NCBI GenBank assembly: GCA_902577765.1
Contig: CACHAK010000002.1
Coordinates: 88,001 to 152,000, forward strand
Direction of reading: 5' to 3'
Source of the DNA: an uncultured Pelagibacteraceae bacterium
GTDB taxonomy: Bacteria; Pseudomonadota; Alphaproteobacteria; Pelagibacterales; AG-422-B15
Length of the DNA stretch: 64,000 bases
The notes under the pieces were generated by a model, which was given only the letters and a program-made list of their open reading frames with translations, was not told the DNA's origin and did no database searches. The translations under genes were made by a program, and so were the position numbers. Within the stretch, counting starts at the first letter, position 1; every line of letters starts with the position of its first letter. Shown here in pieces: positions 18,022 to 26,831 of the stretch.

Positions 18022-18767
18022 ATAACTCCTGCCTCATTTTTTAATTTTTCTACAAGATCTCCAACATTCTCGACTTTGATTCCAGCCTGACGTTTTGGAG
18101 GTTCAATAACTTTTAAAATACTTACTCTAGGTGTAACATCAACTCCATAGTCTTCAGGAGATTTTTGATCAATTGGCTTCTTTTTTGCTTTCATTATATT
18201 GGGCAGAGAAGCATACCTAGGTTCATTCAATCTTAAATCGGTGGTAATAATAGCGGGCATATTCAGATTTACAGTTTGTAAACCTCCATCTATTTCTCTG
18301 GTGACTTTAACCTTGTCGCCGTCGATTTCAACTTTTGAAGCAAAAGTTCCTTGAGGCATATCTGTTAGTGCAGCAAGCATCTGACCAGTTTGATTGTTAT
18401 CTCCATCAATCGCTTGCTTTCCGGATATCACTAGTCCAGGTGACTCGCTTTCACAAATTTTTGCTAGAATTTTTGCAATTGAAATAGGCTCAACTTTTTC
18501 TTCTGTGAGCACATGTATTCCTCGGTCAGCTCCCATTGCAAGAGCCGTTCGAATAGTTTCTTGACAAGATTGATTGCCGATTGAAACAGCGATGATCTCT
18601 TCAGCCTTACCAGCTTCTTTTAATCTAATTGCCTCTTCAACTGCAATTTCACAAAAGGGGTTCATAGACATTTTTACATTCTCAGTTTCAACACCAGTTT
18701 GATCAGATTTAACTCTGATGTTAACGTACGGATCAATAACTCTTTTGACAGGGACTAAAATTTTCAT
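18018..18767 (-). CDS. etfB: Electron transfer flavoprotein, beta subunit
   Basis: A 249-residue EtfB with [20 protein letters not shown] at the N-terminus, the AMP-binding region [17 protein letters not shown] near 134 and the family tail [21 protein letters not shown], which includes the recognition loop for partner dehydrogenases. Forms a heterodimer with EtfA encoded directly after it. 43 nt separate it from the upstream adenosyltransferase gene. Confidence 0.96.
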   Translation of the reverse strand: MKILVPVKRVIDPYVNIRVKSDQTGVETENVKMSMNPFCEIAVEEAIRLKEAGKAEEIIAVSIGNQSCQETIRTALAMGADRGIHVLTEEKVEPISIAKILAKICESESPGLVISGKQAIDGDNNQTGQMLAALTDMPQGTFASKVEIDGDKVKVTREIDGGLQTVNLNMPAIITTDLRLNEPRYASLPNIMKAKKKPIDQKSPEDYGVDVTPRVSILKVIEPPKRQAGIKVENVGDLVEKLKNEAGVI

Positions 18768-18810
18768 GATTTATGTGTTATAATATCTTTTTTAGTTGAG
18801 TAAACATAAA

Positions 18811-19374
18811 TTATACATTCTTACCAGGTTTCCACAAAATATCTTTTTTGCCATTGTTGTTTTCAACTCTCGATAAAACAAAAAATAAATCAGATAACCG
18901 ATTGATATATTTAATTGCTTCTTCGTTGACCTCTTCTTTTTTTGCAAGTGCGACAATCTGAGTTTCAGCTCGGCGCGTTACAGTTCTTGCGTTGTGTAAA
19001 AATGCCGCAGACTGAGACCCTCCCGGTAGCACAAAAGAATTAAGGGGTGCTAACTTTGCGTTATATTTGTCAATTGTTTTTTCAATTCTTGTAACCTGCT
19101 TGCTTGTAACGCGTAGCGGTTTATATTTTGGTTTTTTTTCAACTGGAGTTGCGAGATCAGCACCTAAATCAAATAAGTCATTTTGTATTTCTGAAATTAT
19201 TTTTTTCAGAGATGATTTGGCACTCGTGTTTAAAATTCCAAGTATAGAATTCAGTTCATCGACAGTCCCGTATGCTTTTATTCTTATATTATCCTTAAAT
19301 ACACGTTTGCCAGATACTAGCCCTGTCTTGCCTTTATCACCGGCCCTTGTATAAATTTTATTGAGTTTTACCAT
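18811..19374 (-). CDS. pduO: Cob(I)alamin adenosyltransferase, PduO type
   Basis: Transfers adenosyl from ATP to cob(I)alamin, making coenzyme B12. The N-terminal KIYTRAGDKGKTGL, ATP-binding residues in YGTVDELNS, RRAETQ and the closing RLSDLFFVLSRVENN match PduO/CobA2-type enzymes; 187 residues is normal. Its start overlaps the HIG1 gene stop (TAATG). Two adenosylcobalamin-dependent mutases are in this window, so this enzyme probably supplies their cofactor. Confidence 0.95.
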   Translation of the reverse strand: MVKLNKIYTRAGDKGKTGLVSGKRVFKDNIRIKAYGTVDELNSILGILNTSAKSSLKKIISEIQNDLFDLGADLATPVEKKPKYKPLRVTSKQVTRIEKTIDKYNAKLAPLNSFVLPGGSQSAAFLHNARTVTRRAETQIVALAKKEEVNEEAIKYINRLSDLFFVLSRVENNNGKKDILWKPGKNV

Positions 19375-19577
19375 TAAGAACTAGTTGAAAAGTAAAGAGC
19401 ACTCATAATTATTACAATCGCAATAAACTGCAGAGTAATTCTAAGTCTCATAAGTTTATTTGAGTACTTTTTATTAAAATCTCCACCTTTAAACATAGCG
19501 TAAATACCTGTTCCTAAAACCGCTAAAACAGCAAGAAGTGATATAGGAATTAATAAGTAATATAAAAAACCTGGCAT
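19374..19577 (-). CDS. HIG1-domain twin-transmembrane small protein
   Basis: A 67-residue protein with two membrane helices (about 5-29 and 44-64) joined by a short basic loop containing GGDFNKKYSNKLMRLRI, the HIG1 (hypoxia-induced gene 1) domain pattern. Relatives in mitochondria associate with respiratory supercomplexes; bacterial roles are largely untested. It sits between mcd and pduO, 6 nt after mcd; a HIG1-pduO-etfB-etfA order is common in alphaproteobacteria. Confidence 0.85.
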   Translation of the reverse strand: MPGFLYYLLIPISLLAVLAVLGTGIYAMFKGGDFNKKYSNKLMRLRITLQFIAIVIIMSALYFSTSS

Positions 19578-19583
19578 ATAAAA

Positions 19584-21239
19584 TTAAGCAGGGTTCGTAG
19601 AAACAAGTCGACGTGTTACAATGTCGGCCTGTATCTCTGCAGTTCCTTCAAATATATTTAAAATTCTGGAGTCACATAAAATTCTACTTATTGGATACTC
19701 AAGCGCAAACCCATTACCTCCATGAATTTGGACTCCGTTATCTGCGCATGCCCAAGCAACTCTAGCAGCCAACATTTTTGCCATTCCTGCTTCCAAATCA
19801 CATCTGTGTCCTTTATCTTTTTCTCTTGCAGCATAATAAGTTAATTGTCTTGCAGCCATAATCTCAGTAGCCATAGAAACAATTTTCGATGCATTTCTAG
19901 GTTTGTCATACAGCGAACCGCCATTTGTATCTAGCCTATCTATTGCGTATTGCATTGCAGTTTCAAAAGCTGATTGTGCTACACCCAGTGCTCTAGCTGC
20001 AGTTTGTATACGAGCTGCTTCAAAAGTTTCCATCATTTGTTTGAAGCCATTTCCTTCTTTTTCACCAAGTAAATTTTCTTTTTTAACTTTAAAGCCGTCA
20101 AAAGCCATTTCGTACTCTTTCATGCCTCTGTAGCCTAAAACCTCGATTTCGCCACCACTAATTCCCTCATCAGGGAACATATTATCGTCATCACCCCTCT
20201 GTTTTTCAGCAAGGAACATTGATAAACCTTTGTAGCCTTTTTCATCAGGGTTTGTGCGTGCTAATAACATCATCACGTCACTTCGAGCTCCATGTGTAAC
20301 CCATGTCTTGTTTCCTGTGATTGTATAGTGCTCTCCATTTGCAACTGCCCTTGTTTTGAATGAGCCCATATCAGATCCTGAATGAGGTTCGGTTAAAACA
20401 GCACATGGAAGCATTTCACCAGATGCAATTTTCGGTAAATATTTATTTTTCTGTTCTTCGGTGCCACCTGTAATCAATAATTCGGCAGCTATATCGCCGC
20501 GTGTACCAAGTGAGCCAATGCCAATATAACCCCTTGCTAGTTCCTCAGTTACCACACAGTCAACAAATCTTGTCATTCCAAGTCCACCGTATTCTTCAGG
20601 TATCGTCAGACCAAATACACCAAGTTCAGACATTTTTTCAATTACAGACATCGGAATAAGGTTATCTTTAAGATGCCATTCATGAGCGTTTGGCGTCACA
20701 TCATCTTCAACAAATTTTCTAAATTGTTCTTGAATTATTGATGTAGTTTCATCTAGGCCGCTATTACCAAAATTTTTACTTGAAAATCCATGTTTTAATA
20801 ATTGAGCAAGTTTCATGCGATCCGCAGTACTATTGCCATTCAAAATCAGATCATTAAATTCTTCGGTCCCTGTTTCTTGAAAGAGACCATTTTTTAATCC
20901 TAAATCTTGAGGACGAACATACTCAAGTTGTGACATTGGTATCCCAGATTTAATTTGCGCACAGTATTCCGAAAAAGTAATTTGCAAAATTAATTGCTCT
21001 GTTTCATTAAACGTCCCGGTCGAGTCTAGGTTTGAGGCCCAATTAACCATTTCTTTCAAAGTAGCTCTATATGCCGCAACCCAAGATAAGCCATGTGCAG
21101 CATGTTGTTCCCTATCTAGATTATCACGAGATAATTTTCCATTAACAATTAACTCACCTCTTACATGTTGCAGGGCAGCATCGTAATACTTATCGACAGT
21201 AATAAGGGATTTTTGACATTTAGAAATTAGTTCGTGCAT
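19584..21239 (-). CDS. mcd: (2S)-Methylsuccinyl-CoA dehydrogenase
   Basis: A flavin acyl-CoA dehydrogenase of 551 residues, longer than ordinary acyl-CoA dehydrogenases (about 390) because of an N-terminal helical region of roughly 150 residues, as in Mcd of the ethylmalonyl-CoA pathway. Visible blocks: PEEYGGLGM near 216, AVLTEPHSGSDMGSFKT near 277, WVTHGARSD near 303, and the C-terminal IHGGNGFALEYPISR and NIFEGTAEIQADIV. The position next to ccr and opposite ecm makes Mcd the best call. It would oxidise methylsuccinyl-CoA to mesaconyl-CoA and pass electrons to EtfAB. Confidence 0.93.
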   Translation of the reverse strand: MHELISKCQKSLITVDKYYDAALQHVRGELIVNGKLSRDNLDREQHAAHGLSWVAAYRATLKEMVNWASNLDSTGTFNETEQLILQITFSEYCAQIKSGIPMSQLEYVRPQDLGLKNGLFQETGTEEFNDLILNGNSTADRMKLAQLLKHGFSSKNFGNSGLDETTSIIQEQFRKFVEDDVTPNAHEWHLKDNLIPMSVIEKMSELGVFGLTIPEEYGGLGMTRFVDCVVTEELARGYIGIGSLGTRGDIAAELLITGGTEEQKNKYLPKIASGEMLPCAVLTEPHSGSDMGSFKTRAVANGEHYTITGNKTWVTHGARSDVMMLLARTNPDEKGYKGLSMFLAEKQRGDDDNMFPDEGISGGEIEVLGYRGMKEYEMAFDGFKVKKENLLGEKEGNGFKQMMETFEAARIQTAARALGVAQSAFETAMQYAIDRLDTNGGSLYDKPRNASKIVSMATEIMAARQLTYYAAREKDKGHRCDLEAGMAKMLAARVAWACADNGVQIHGGNGFALEYPISRILCDSRILNIFEGTAEIQADIVTRRLVSTNPA

Positions 21240-21249
21240 GTTTAACTTT

Positions 21250-22485
21250 CTAGTTTAGAGATTTTTGTCCTTCTTTTGCAGCGCCAACAAGGACAGCCAT
21301 ATTTCCACCTTTATGTTCATTGTTAAGCATCTTTTCATGAGCATCAGGAATATTGTTCCATGCAAAAAGCTCTGACATACAAGGATCTAATGTACCGTCA
21401 ATAACAAGTTCATTCGCTGCATTCGCTTGCTTTGAATTTCCAAAGTGTGAACCCTGAAGTCTTTTACTTTGCATCCATAGATATCTAGCATCTAATGTGA
21501 GATTATATCCTGTGGTACCAGCACAAATAACAACCATTCCTCCTGGTTTTACTACAAAACATGAAACAGGAACGGTAGTTTCGCCCGGATGCTCAAATAC
21601 CATGTCAACATTATTACCCTTACCTGTAAATTCCCATAGGGCCTTTCCAAATTTTCTAACTTCTTTCATATAGTTTGCATATGTTTCAGCGTCATCAATA
21701 TCAGGATGTTCACCCCAACAATCAAAATCTTTTCTGTTTAGAACACCTACAGCTCCAAGATCTTTTACATAATCAATTTTAGAGTTATCAGAAACAATAC
21801 CAATTGGTTTAGCACCAACAATTTTTGCAAGTTGTACTGCCATGCTTCCAAGACCACCCGATGCGCCCCATATTAAAACAAACTCACCTGGCTTTAATTC
21901 ATTTGGAGCGTGGCCAAATAGCATTCTATATGCAGTTGCAAGAGTTAACATATAACAGCCACTTTCTTCCCAAGATAAATTTGGTGGCTTACGTAAAACT
22001 TGGTGCGCTTGAACAGCTGTGAATTGAGCAAAGGTTCCATCTGCTGTTTCATAACCAAAGACCTTATTTGTTTTTGATATCATTGGTTCGCCACCATTAA
22101 CCTCAGCATCCTCATGATCCCACTGCATACCATGAATGATTACCTCGTCGCCCACTTTCCATTTTTTTACACCAGAACCAATTTTCCAAACTATCCCAGA
22201 ACAATCAGAACCGGCGATGTGATAATCTTTTTTAGTCATATCAAGCGTAGATACAGGTTTTCCAAGACCAGCCCAAACACCGTTGTAATTTACGCCCGCG
22301 GCCATTACGAATATCAAAACGTCATTGGATCCAACTTCAGGAACATCAAATTCTTCTTCTTTAAATGATTGCATTGGGTTTCCATGACGATCTCTTCTGA
22401 TTACCCATGCGTGCATTTTCTTAGGGACAAAACCAAGAGGTGGAATTTCACCTATTGCATAAATATCTTTTTCTTCAGTGGTCAT
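21250..22485 (-). CDS. ccr: Crotonyl-CoA carboxylase/reductase
   Basis: Reductive carboxylation of crotonyl-CoA with NADPH and CO2 to ethylmalonyl-CoA, the defining step of the EMC pathway. A medium-chain dehydrogenase of 411 residues; cofactor motif WGASGGLGS at about 206-214, N-terminal PKKMHAWVIRRDRHG, and FEHPGETTVP near 305, all characteristic of Ccr. An AGGAG ribosome site lies before the ATG (22492-22496). Divergent from ecm by 134 nt and 10 nt upstream of mcd. Shorter acrylyl-CoA reductases are related, but the neighbours settle it. Confidence 0.95.
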   Translation of the reverse strand: MTTEEKDIYAIGEIPPLGFVPKKMHAWVIRRDRHGNPMQSFKEEEFDVPEVGSNDVLIFVMAAGVNYNGVWAGLGKPVSTLDMTKKDYHIAGSDCSGIVWKIGSGVKKWKVGDEVIIHGMQWDHEDAEVNGGEPMISKTNKVFGYETADGTFAQFTAVQAHQVLRKPPNLSWEESGCYMLTLATAYRMLFGHAPNELKPGEFVLIWGASGGLGSMAVQLAKIVGAKPIGIVSDNSKIDYVKDLGAVGVLNRKDFDCWGEHPDIDDAETYANYMKEVRKFGKALWEFTGKGNNVDMVFEHPGETTVPVSCFVVKPGGMVVICAGTTGYNLTLDARYLWMQSKRLQGSHFGNSKQANAANELVIDGTLDPCMSELFAWNNIPDAHEKMLNNEHKGGNMAVLVGAAKEGQKSLN

Positions 22486-22506
22486 AAATCAGCTCCTGCA
22501 GTGTAA

Positions 22507-22512
22507 ATTATA
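22507..22512 (-). promoter_or_regulatory. Possible -10 element for the ccr operon
   Basis: A perfect TATAAT on the minus strand about 22 nt before the ccr ATG, in the 134-nt ccr/ecm divergent region. No convincing -35 at the right distance was found. No cobalamin-riboswitch motif is visible in this gap. Confidence 0.35.
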
Positions 22513-22619
22513 TAAAACTAATGTTTCTTTTTTCTAGGCTTATAGCCATTTTAGCTAGATTAGTATATACATTTTAAACAAAAGGATTTAATAAAACCAA
22601 AAAAAAACGTTGAAAAACA

Positions 22620-24575
22620 ATGGATAAACCTTGGCTCATAAGAACTTACGCAGGACATTCGTCTGCCAAAAAGTCAAATGAACTCTATCTTAAGAACTTA
22701 TCAAAGGGTCAAACAGGTATCTCAGTAGCCTTCGATTTACCTACTCAAACTGGGTATGACAGTGATCACATTCTCGCTAAAGGGGAGGTTGGCAAAGTTG
22801 GCGTTCCAATCTGTCATATTGGCGATATGAGATCGCTCTTTAATCAAATTCCATTAGATAAAATGAATACATCAATGACCATTAATGCTACGGCTGCATG
22901 GTTACTGAGTTTATATGTAGCCGTTGCAGATGAACAGGGCATAGACAGAAATAAATTACGGGGAACAACTCAAAACGATGTTTTAAAAGAATATCTCTCA
23001 AGAGGAACATATATTCTTCCACCTGACCCAAGTTTAAAAATAATATCTGACGTGATTACTTTTACTTTTAAAGAAATGCCAAATTGGAATCCAATCAATG
23101 TATGTCCTTACCATTTAGTTGAAGTAGGCGCAACTCCCGAGCAGGAATTAGCTTTTGGTCTTTCAATTGCAGTTGCGTATCTCGATAAAGTCAAAACCTC
23201 AAATGAGTTATCAGAGGAAGAATTTGAAAATGTAGTAGGTCGCATAAGCTTCTTCGTTAATTCTGGAATCAAATTTATTACTGAGATGTGTAAAATGAGA
23301 GCATTTGTATCTTTGTGGAATGAAATTACAAAAGAGAGATATGGTGTTAAGGATCCTAAAAACAGAAGATTTAGATATGGTATGCAAGTAAACAGCCTTG
23401 GATTAACTGAGCAACAACCTGAGAACAACGTATATAGAATATTAATTGAAATGCTAGGCGTCGTTCTCTCAAAGGATGCAAGAGCAAGAGCAGTTCAGTT
23501 ACCAGCTTGGAATGAAGCAATGGGATTGCCAAGACCATGGGATCAACAATGGTCCTTAAGATTACAACAAATTGTTGCGTATGAAACAGATCTTCTACAT
23601 TTTGACGATATATTCAATGGCTCTGAAGTAATTGATGAAAAGGTTAAAAATCTTAGAGAGACTGCGATGAAAGAATTTAATCACATTCAATCAATTGGTG
23701 GTGCAGTAGCTGCAGTTGAAAGTGGTTACTTAAAACAGGAATTGGTCAATTCTCAAAAAGAAAGGCTAAAAAGAATTAATGATAAAGAGCAAATCGTTGT
23801 TGGAGTTAATGAGTTTGTTGAGACTGAAGAGTCACCTCTTGTATCAAATGATGGAGGCATAGAAACAATTGATCCAAAAATTGAAAATGAACAAGTAAAA
23901 GCAGTTATTGATTGGAGACAAAACAGAGATCAAAAAAAGGTTGATAGCGCTTTAAATCAATTAAGTGAAGCAGCAAAATCTGGAGAAAACATAATGGAAG
24001 CTTCTATTACAGCTGCAAAAGCAGGTGTAACAACAGGTGAATGGTCTCAAATACTTCGGGATGTTTTTGGTGAGTTCAAAGCACCGACTGGTATAACTAA
24101 TATTCAACCATCCAATAATGACGATTACAGCCCAATACGTAAAAGAGTTAAGTCATTGTCAGATAAGATGGGAAGAAGAATTAAATTTCTTGTAGGCAAA
24201 CCTGGCCTTGACGGACATTCTAGTGGAGCTGAACAAATTGCTGTAAGTGCGAGTGATTGTGGAATGGATGTTTTGTACGAAGGAATTAGATTAACACCAG
24301 AACAAATAGTAAAATCATCTGTTGAAGAAGATGTACACATCATCGGACTTTCTATTCTATCTGGTTCTCATGTGCAGCTTGTCGAGGAAATTATGAATGA
24401 AATGAAAAAAAATAAAGTAGATGATATCCCGGTAATTGTAGGAGGTATAATTCCAACAGAAGATGAAAAGATCTTAATTAAAAATGGAGTTCAAGCAGTT
24501 TATACTCCAAAGGATTATCAGCTGAAAGATATAATGAGTGACATTGTGAGCATTGTTGAGAGAAAAGTATCTTAA
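22620..24575 (+). CDS. ecm: (2R)-Ethylmalonyl-CoA mutase, B12-dependent
   Basis: Rearranges ethylmalonyl-CoA to methylsuccinyl-CoA using adenosylcobalamin. At 651 residues it is shorter than methylmalonyl-CoA mutase (717 here) because it lacks the N-terminal lead and begins directly at KPWLIRTYAGHSSAKKSN. The catalytic domain is about 1-500 (VAFDLPTQTGYDSDH, PVNVCPYHL-like NPINVCPYHLVEVGA). The B12-binding domain follows, with the lower ligand in LDGHSSGAEQIA near 541-551 and GLSILSGSH near 585. A TGA lies three codons upstream in frame, so ATG 22620 is the first available. Divergent from ccr; overlaps the esterase ATG by 1 nt. Confidence 0.95.
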   Translation: MDKPWLIRTYAGHSSAKKSNELYLKNLSKGQTGISVAFDLPTQTGYDSDHILAKGEVGKVGVPICHIGDMRSLFNQIPLDKMNTSMTINATAAWLLSLYVAVADEQGIDRNKLRGTTQNDVLKEYLSRGTYILPPDPSLKIISDVITFTFKEMPNWNPINVCPYHLVEVGATPEQELAFGLSIAVAYLDKVKTSNELSEEEFENVVGRISFFVNSGIKFITEMCKMRAFVSLWNEITKERYGVKDPKNRRFRYGMQVNSLGLTEQQPENNVYRILIEMLGVVLSKDARARAVQLPAWNEAMGLPRPWDQQWSLRLQQIVAYETDLLHFDDIFNGSEVIDEKVKNLRETAMKEFNHIQSIGGAVAAVESGYLKQELVNSQKERLKRINDKEQIVVGVNEFVETEESPLVSNDGGIETIDPKIENEQVKAVIDWRQNRDQKKVDSALNQLSEAAKSGENIMEASITAAKAGVTTGEWSQILRDVFGEFKAPTGITNIQPSNNDDYSPIRKRVKSLSDKMGRRIKFLVGKPGLDGHSSGAEQIAVSASDCGMDVLYEGIRLTPEQIVKSSVEEDVHIIGLSILSGSHVQLVEEIMNEMKKNKVDDIPVIVGGIIPTEDEKILIKNGVQAVYTPKDYQLKDIMSDIVSIVERKVS

Positions 24576-25228
24576 TGCCGATCTTAAGTGGACCAGTTTT
24601 AGAACCCCAAGACTCTTCAAAGCCATCAAAACTTGTAATATTTTGTCATGGATACGGCGCAGATGGCAATGATCTGATTGGCCTTGCTAATTATATTCAG
24701 CCTCAAATGCCCGATGCAGTTTTTTTATCACCTAATGCACCTGAAAAATGTGGATTAAACCCAATGGGATATCAATGGTTTGATTTTCAATCGGGTGATC
24801 CTGCAACTATTTGGAAAGGTGTGTTAAATGCAGCTGATACACTTAATGGTTATATTGATGAACAACTTAAGAATTATGAGTTAAGTGATGATAATTTGGC
24901 GCTCGTAGGTTTCAGTCAAGGCACAATGATGAGTTTACATGTCGGCCTTAGAAGAGAAAATTCAATGAGAGCAATTGTTGGCTTTTCAGGAAGGTTAATT
25001 GCTCCAGAACTTCTTAAAAATGAATTAAAGTCAAAACCTCCAATTTATCTAATTCATGGAGATATGGACCCTATGGTTCCTTATCAAGAAACTATTGAAG
25101 CTGAAAAAAAATTATCACAATTGAGTATAGATGTTAAGGCTCATATTTCTACAAACACTCAGCATTCAATTGCTCAAGACGGATTAGATATAGCTATTAA
25201 ATTCTTAGTCGAAAAGTTCTCAAATTAA
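24575..25228 (+). CDS. Phospholipase/carboxylesterase (alpha/beta hydrolase)
   Basis: A 217-residue hydrolase of the phospholipase/carboxylesterase family (Abhydrolase_2). HGYGADGNDLIGLA is at residues 25-38, the nucleophile Ser114 is in GFSQGTMMS, and the likely acid/base residues are in HGDMDPMVP near 168 and TQHSI near 198. Its ATG overlaps the ecm stop (TAATG), so it is translationally coupled to ecm. The substrate is unknown; a thioesterase or ester-cleaning role beside the pathway is possible. Confidence 0.88.
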   Translation: MPILSGPVLEPQDSSKPSKLVIFCHGYGADGNDLIGLANYIQPQMPDAVFLSPNAPEKCGLNPMGYQWFDFQSGDPATIWKGVLNAADTLNGYIDEQLKNYELSDDNLALVGFSQGTMMSLHVGLRRENSMRAIVGFSGRLIAPELLKNELKSKPPIYLIHGDMDPMVPYQETIEAEKKLSQLSIDVKAHISTNTQHSIAQDGLDIAIKFLVEKFSN

Positions 25229-25272
25229 AATATTTTTTGAAATATTTATACAATTGCATATATTAATTAATA

Positions 25273-25830
25273 ATGAGTATTGCAGTTCCTTTAGAAAAAT
25301 GTCCAGCTTTGGTTCTAAATTCAGATTTCAGGCCTCTTAGCCATTATCCGCTTTCTCTCTGGTGTTGGCAGGATAGTGTAAAAGCTGTTGTTCTTGGAAG
25401 GGTAAATATTGTATCAAACTATGAAAGAGAAATTAGAAGCCCAAGTTTTCAAATGTATTTGCCAAGCGTTATTAGTCTAAAAACGTACATCAAGCCAAAT
25501 AGAAATCCAATATTCTCAAGATTTAACGTTTTTTTGCGTGATAAGTTTAGTTGTCAATATTGTGGTTCAAAGAAAGATTTAACATTTGATCATCTTATAC
25601 CTAGATCACACGGCGGTGAAACAACTTGGGAAAATATTGTAACAGCATGTTCAAGTTGTAACGTAAAAAAGGGAGGAAAACTTTTGAAAAACTCGGGTAT
25701 GAAGCCTCTCAATATTCCAAAAGTACCTACAATGGCTGATTTAGATAAATGTGGCCGATCTTTTCCTCCTAACTTTTTGCATGAAAGCTGGATGGATTTC
25801 TTATATTGGGATATTCAACTAGAAAGATAA
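25273..25830 (+). CDS. HNH endonuclease family protein
   Basis: A 185-residue protein with a C-terminal HNH fold: FSCQYCGSKKDLTFDHLIPRSHGG has the Cys pair and the catalytic His, then ENIVTACSSCNVKKG gives the N, second Cys pair and H-like end. The N-terminal part (LNSDFRPLSHYPLSLW) is typical of a widely conserved bacterial HNH family that is not tied to mobile elements. Function unknown, probably chromosomal and housekeeping. Its stop abuts that of coq7. Confidence 0.9.
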   Translation: MSIAVPLEKCPALVLNSDFRPLSHYPLSLWCWQDSVKAVVLGRVNIVSNYEREIRSPSFQMYLPSVISLKTYIKPNRNPIFSRFNVFLRDKFSCQYCGSKKDLTFDHLIPRSHGGETTWENIVTACSSCNVKKGGKLLKNSGMKPLNIPKVPTMADLDKCGRSFPPNFLHESWMDFLYWDIQLER

Positions 25831-26358
25831 TTAAATTCTCTCAGCCAAAAAAATAGCAGCTTTTGTTGTTTCATTGATTGTTTTTCTTAAAACAGAATAA
25901 CCAAAGGCTTCTCGCGACCCTTCATCAATAGCGGTATTTTTATGTTCAACTTCATCATCGCGAAATTTTACTAATTTTTTTCTTAATTCTTCGTCCACTC
26001 CCTCTAGTTGATCAATTTGTTTTTGATAATGTTTTTCAATAATTTCTTCAACTGCCTCAGTGCACACATAGGCTGCTTTGGGGCCCATGAGGGCAGTACC
26101 TACACCCATTGCATAAGCACCAATACCAAATAGGCCTTTCAGTTTTGTGGGTCTGATCTTTTTTTCTTTGGCGATATTGTCAAAAAAATCTAAATGTTCC
26201 TCTTCATCTTTAGCCATTTTCGATATTTGGTCAAAATCTTTCTTATTTTTTTGAAGTTTGAATATCATTTTCTGGCCCTGATATATTTGCTGAGCACCAA
26301 GCTCACCTGCCTGATCAACTCTAATAATCTTTTTTAAAATTTTTTCTTTAACGTTCAT
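25831..26358 (-). CDS. coq7: Demethoxyubiquinone hydroxylase
   Basis: Di-iron monooxygenase that adds the C6 hydroxyl in ubiquinone synthesis. It shows two ferritin-like repeats with the iron motifs: RVDQAGELGAQQIY near 12, DEEEHLDFFD near 50-59, EAVEEIIEKHY near 100 and DEVEHKN near 134. At 175 residues it is the short bacterial COQ7 type. Overlaps dsbB by 11 nt. Confidence 0.94.
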   Translation of the reverse strand: MNVKEKILKKIIRVDQAGELGAQQIYQGQKMIFKLQKNKKDFDQISKMAKDEEEHLDFFDNIAKEKKIRPTKLKGLFGIGAYAMGVGTALMGPKAAYVCTEAVEEIIEKHYQKQIDQLEGVDEELRKKLVKFRDDEVEHKNTAIDEGSREAFGYSVLRKTINETTKAAIFLAERI

Positions 26359-26827
26359 TTTTCAAAAATACAAAATACAAAGTTATAGATAATAGTAAAA
26401 ATGTCATAATCAAGTTTGCCTCAGCTACCGAAATAAAATTAAATAAATAAGTAGGTTCGTCACATCTAATCAATGGAGTTTGATTAAGACTTTCTAAAAG
26501 TTTAGACTTGTCAGATAAATCAGACAAATTAGAGGTACATCCTGAATTTAAATTAACCAAGCCTCTTTCGACCAATACATGTCTTAAGGTATACAAAAAT
26601 CCAAATAGTAAAATCAGAATTGAAGCATAGCTTGCGATCCTTTTAATTGTTGCTCTTTTTTCAAATTTAAAAATAATTGATGCCAGACCTATTATAATTA
26701 ATAAATAGTAAGGATACCTTTCAACGAGACACATGTCACAAGGAGCCATATTAAATACGTATTGCAGTACGAATACTGCAATTATTACTAATGCTGAGAT
26801 AATAAAGTTGATGTTAATAAGACTCAT
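26348..26827 (-). CDS. dsbB: Disulfide bond formation protein DsbB family
   Basis: A 159-residue inner-membrane protein with four predicted helices. The first periplasmic-loop redox pair is in APCDMCLVERYPYY (CxxC, about residues 29-32), and the second pair is Cys98 in SGCTSNL with Cys117 in LIRCDEP. This is the DsbB plan for passing electrons from DsbA to quinone. No dsbA is in the window. Its gene lies between coq7 and a DedA-like gene, as in several alphaproteobacteria. Confidence 0.87.
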   Translation of the reverse strand: MSLININFIISALVIIAVFVLQYVFNMAPCDMCLVERYPYYLLIIIGLASIIFKFEKRATIKRIASYASILILLFGFLYTLRHVLVERGLVNLNSGCTSNLSDLSDKSKLLESLNQTPLIRCDEPTYLFNFISVAEANLIMTFLLLSITLYFVFLKNER

Positions 26828-26831
26828 AATT

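Noticed and set aside
22486..22619. Cobalamin riboswitch before the B12-related genes
   Set aside because: Neither this gap nor 38250-38428 is long enough or contains the conserved B12-box sequence.
25228..25247. AAATATTT-TTTG-AAATATTT hairpin after the esterase as a terminator
   Set aside because: The stem is all A-T and no U run follows; it is not distinguishable from background in such AT-rich DNA.
25273..25830. HNH nuclease as a sign of a homing or phage element
   Set aside because: It belongs to a widespread chromosomal HNH family, and no phage or intron features surround it.
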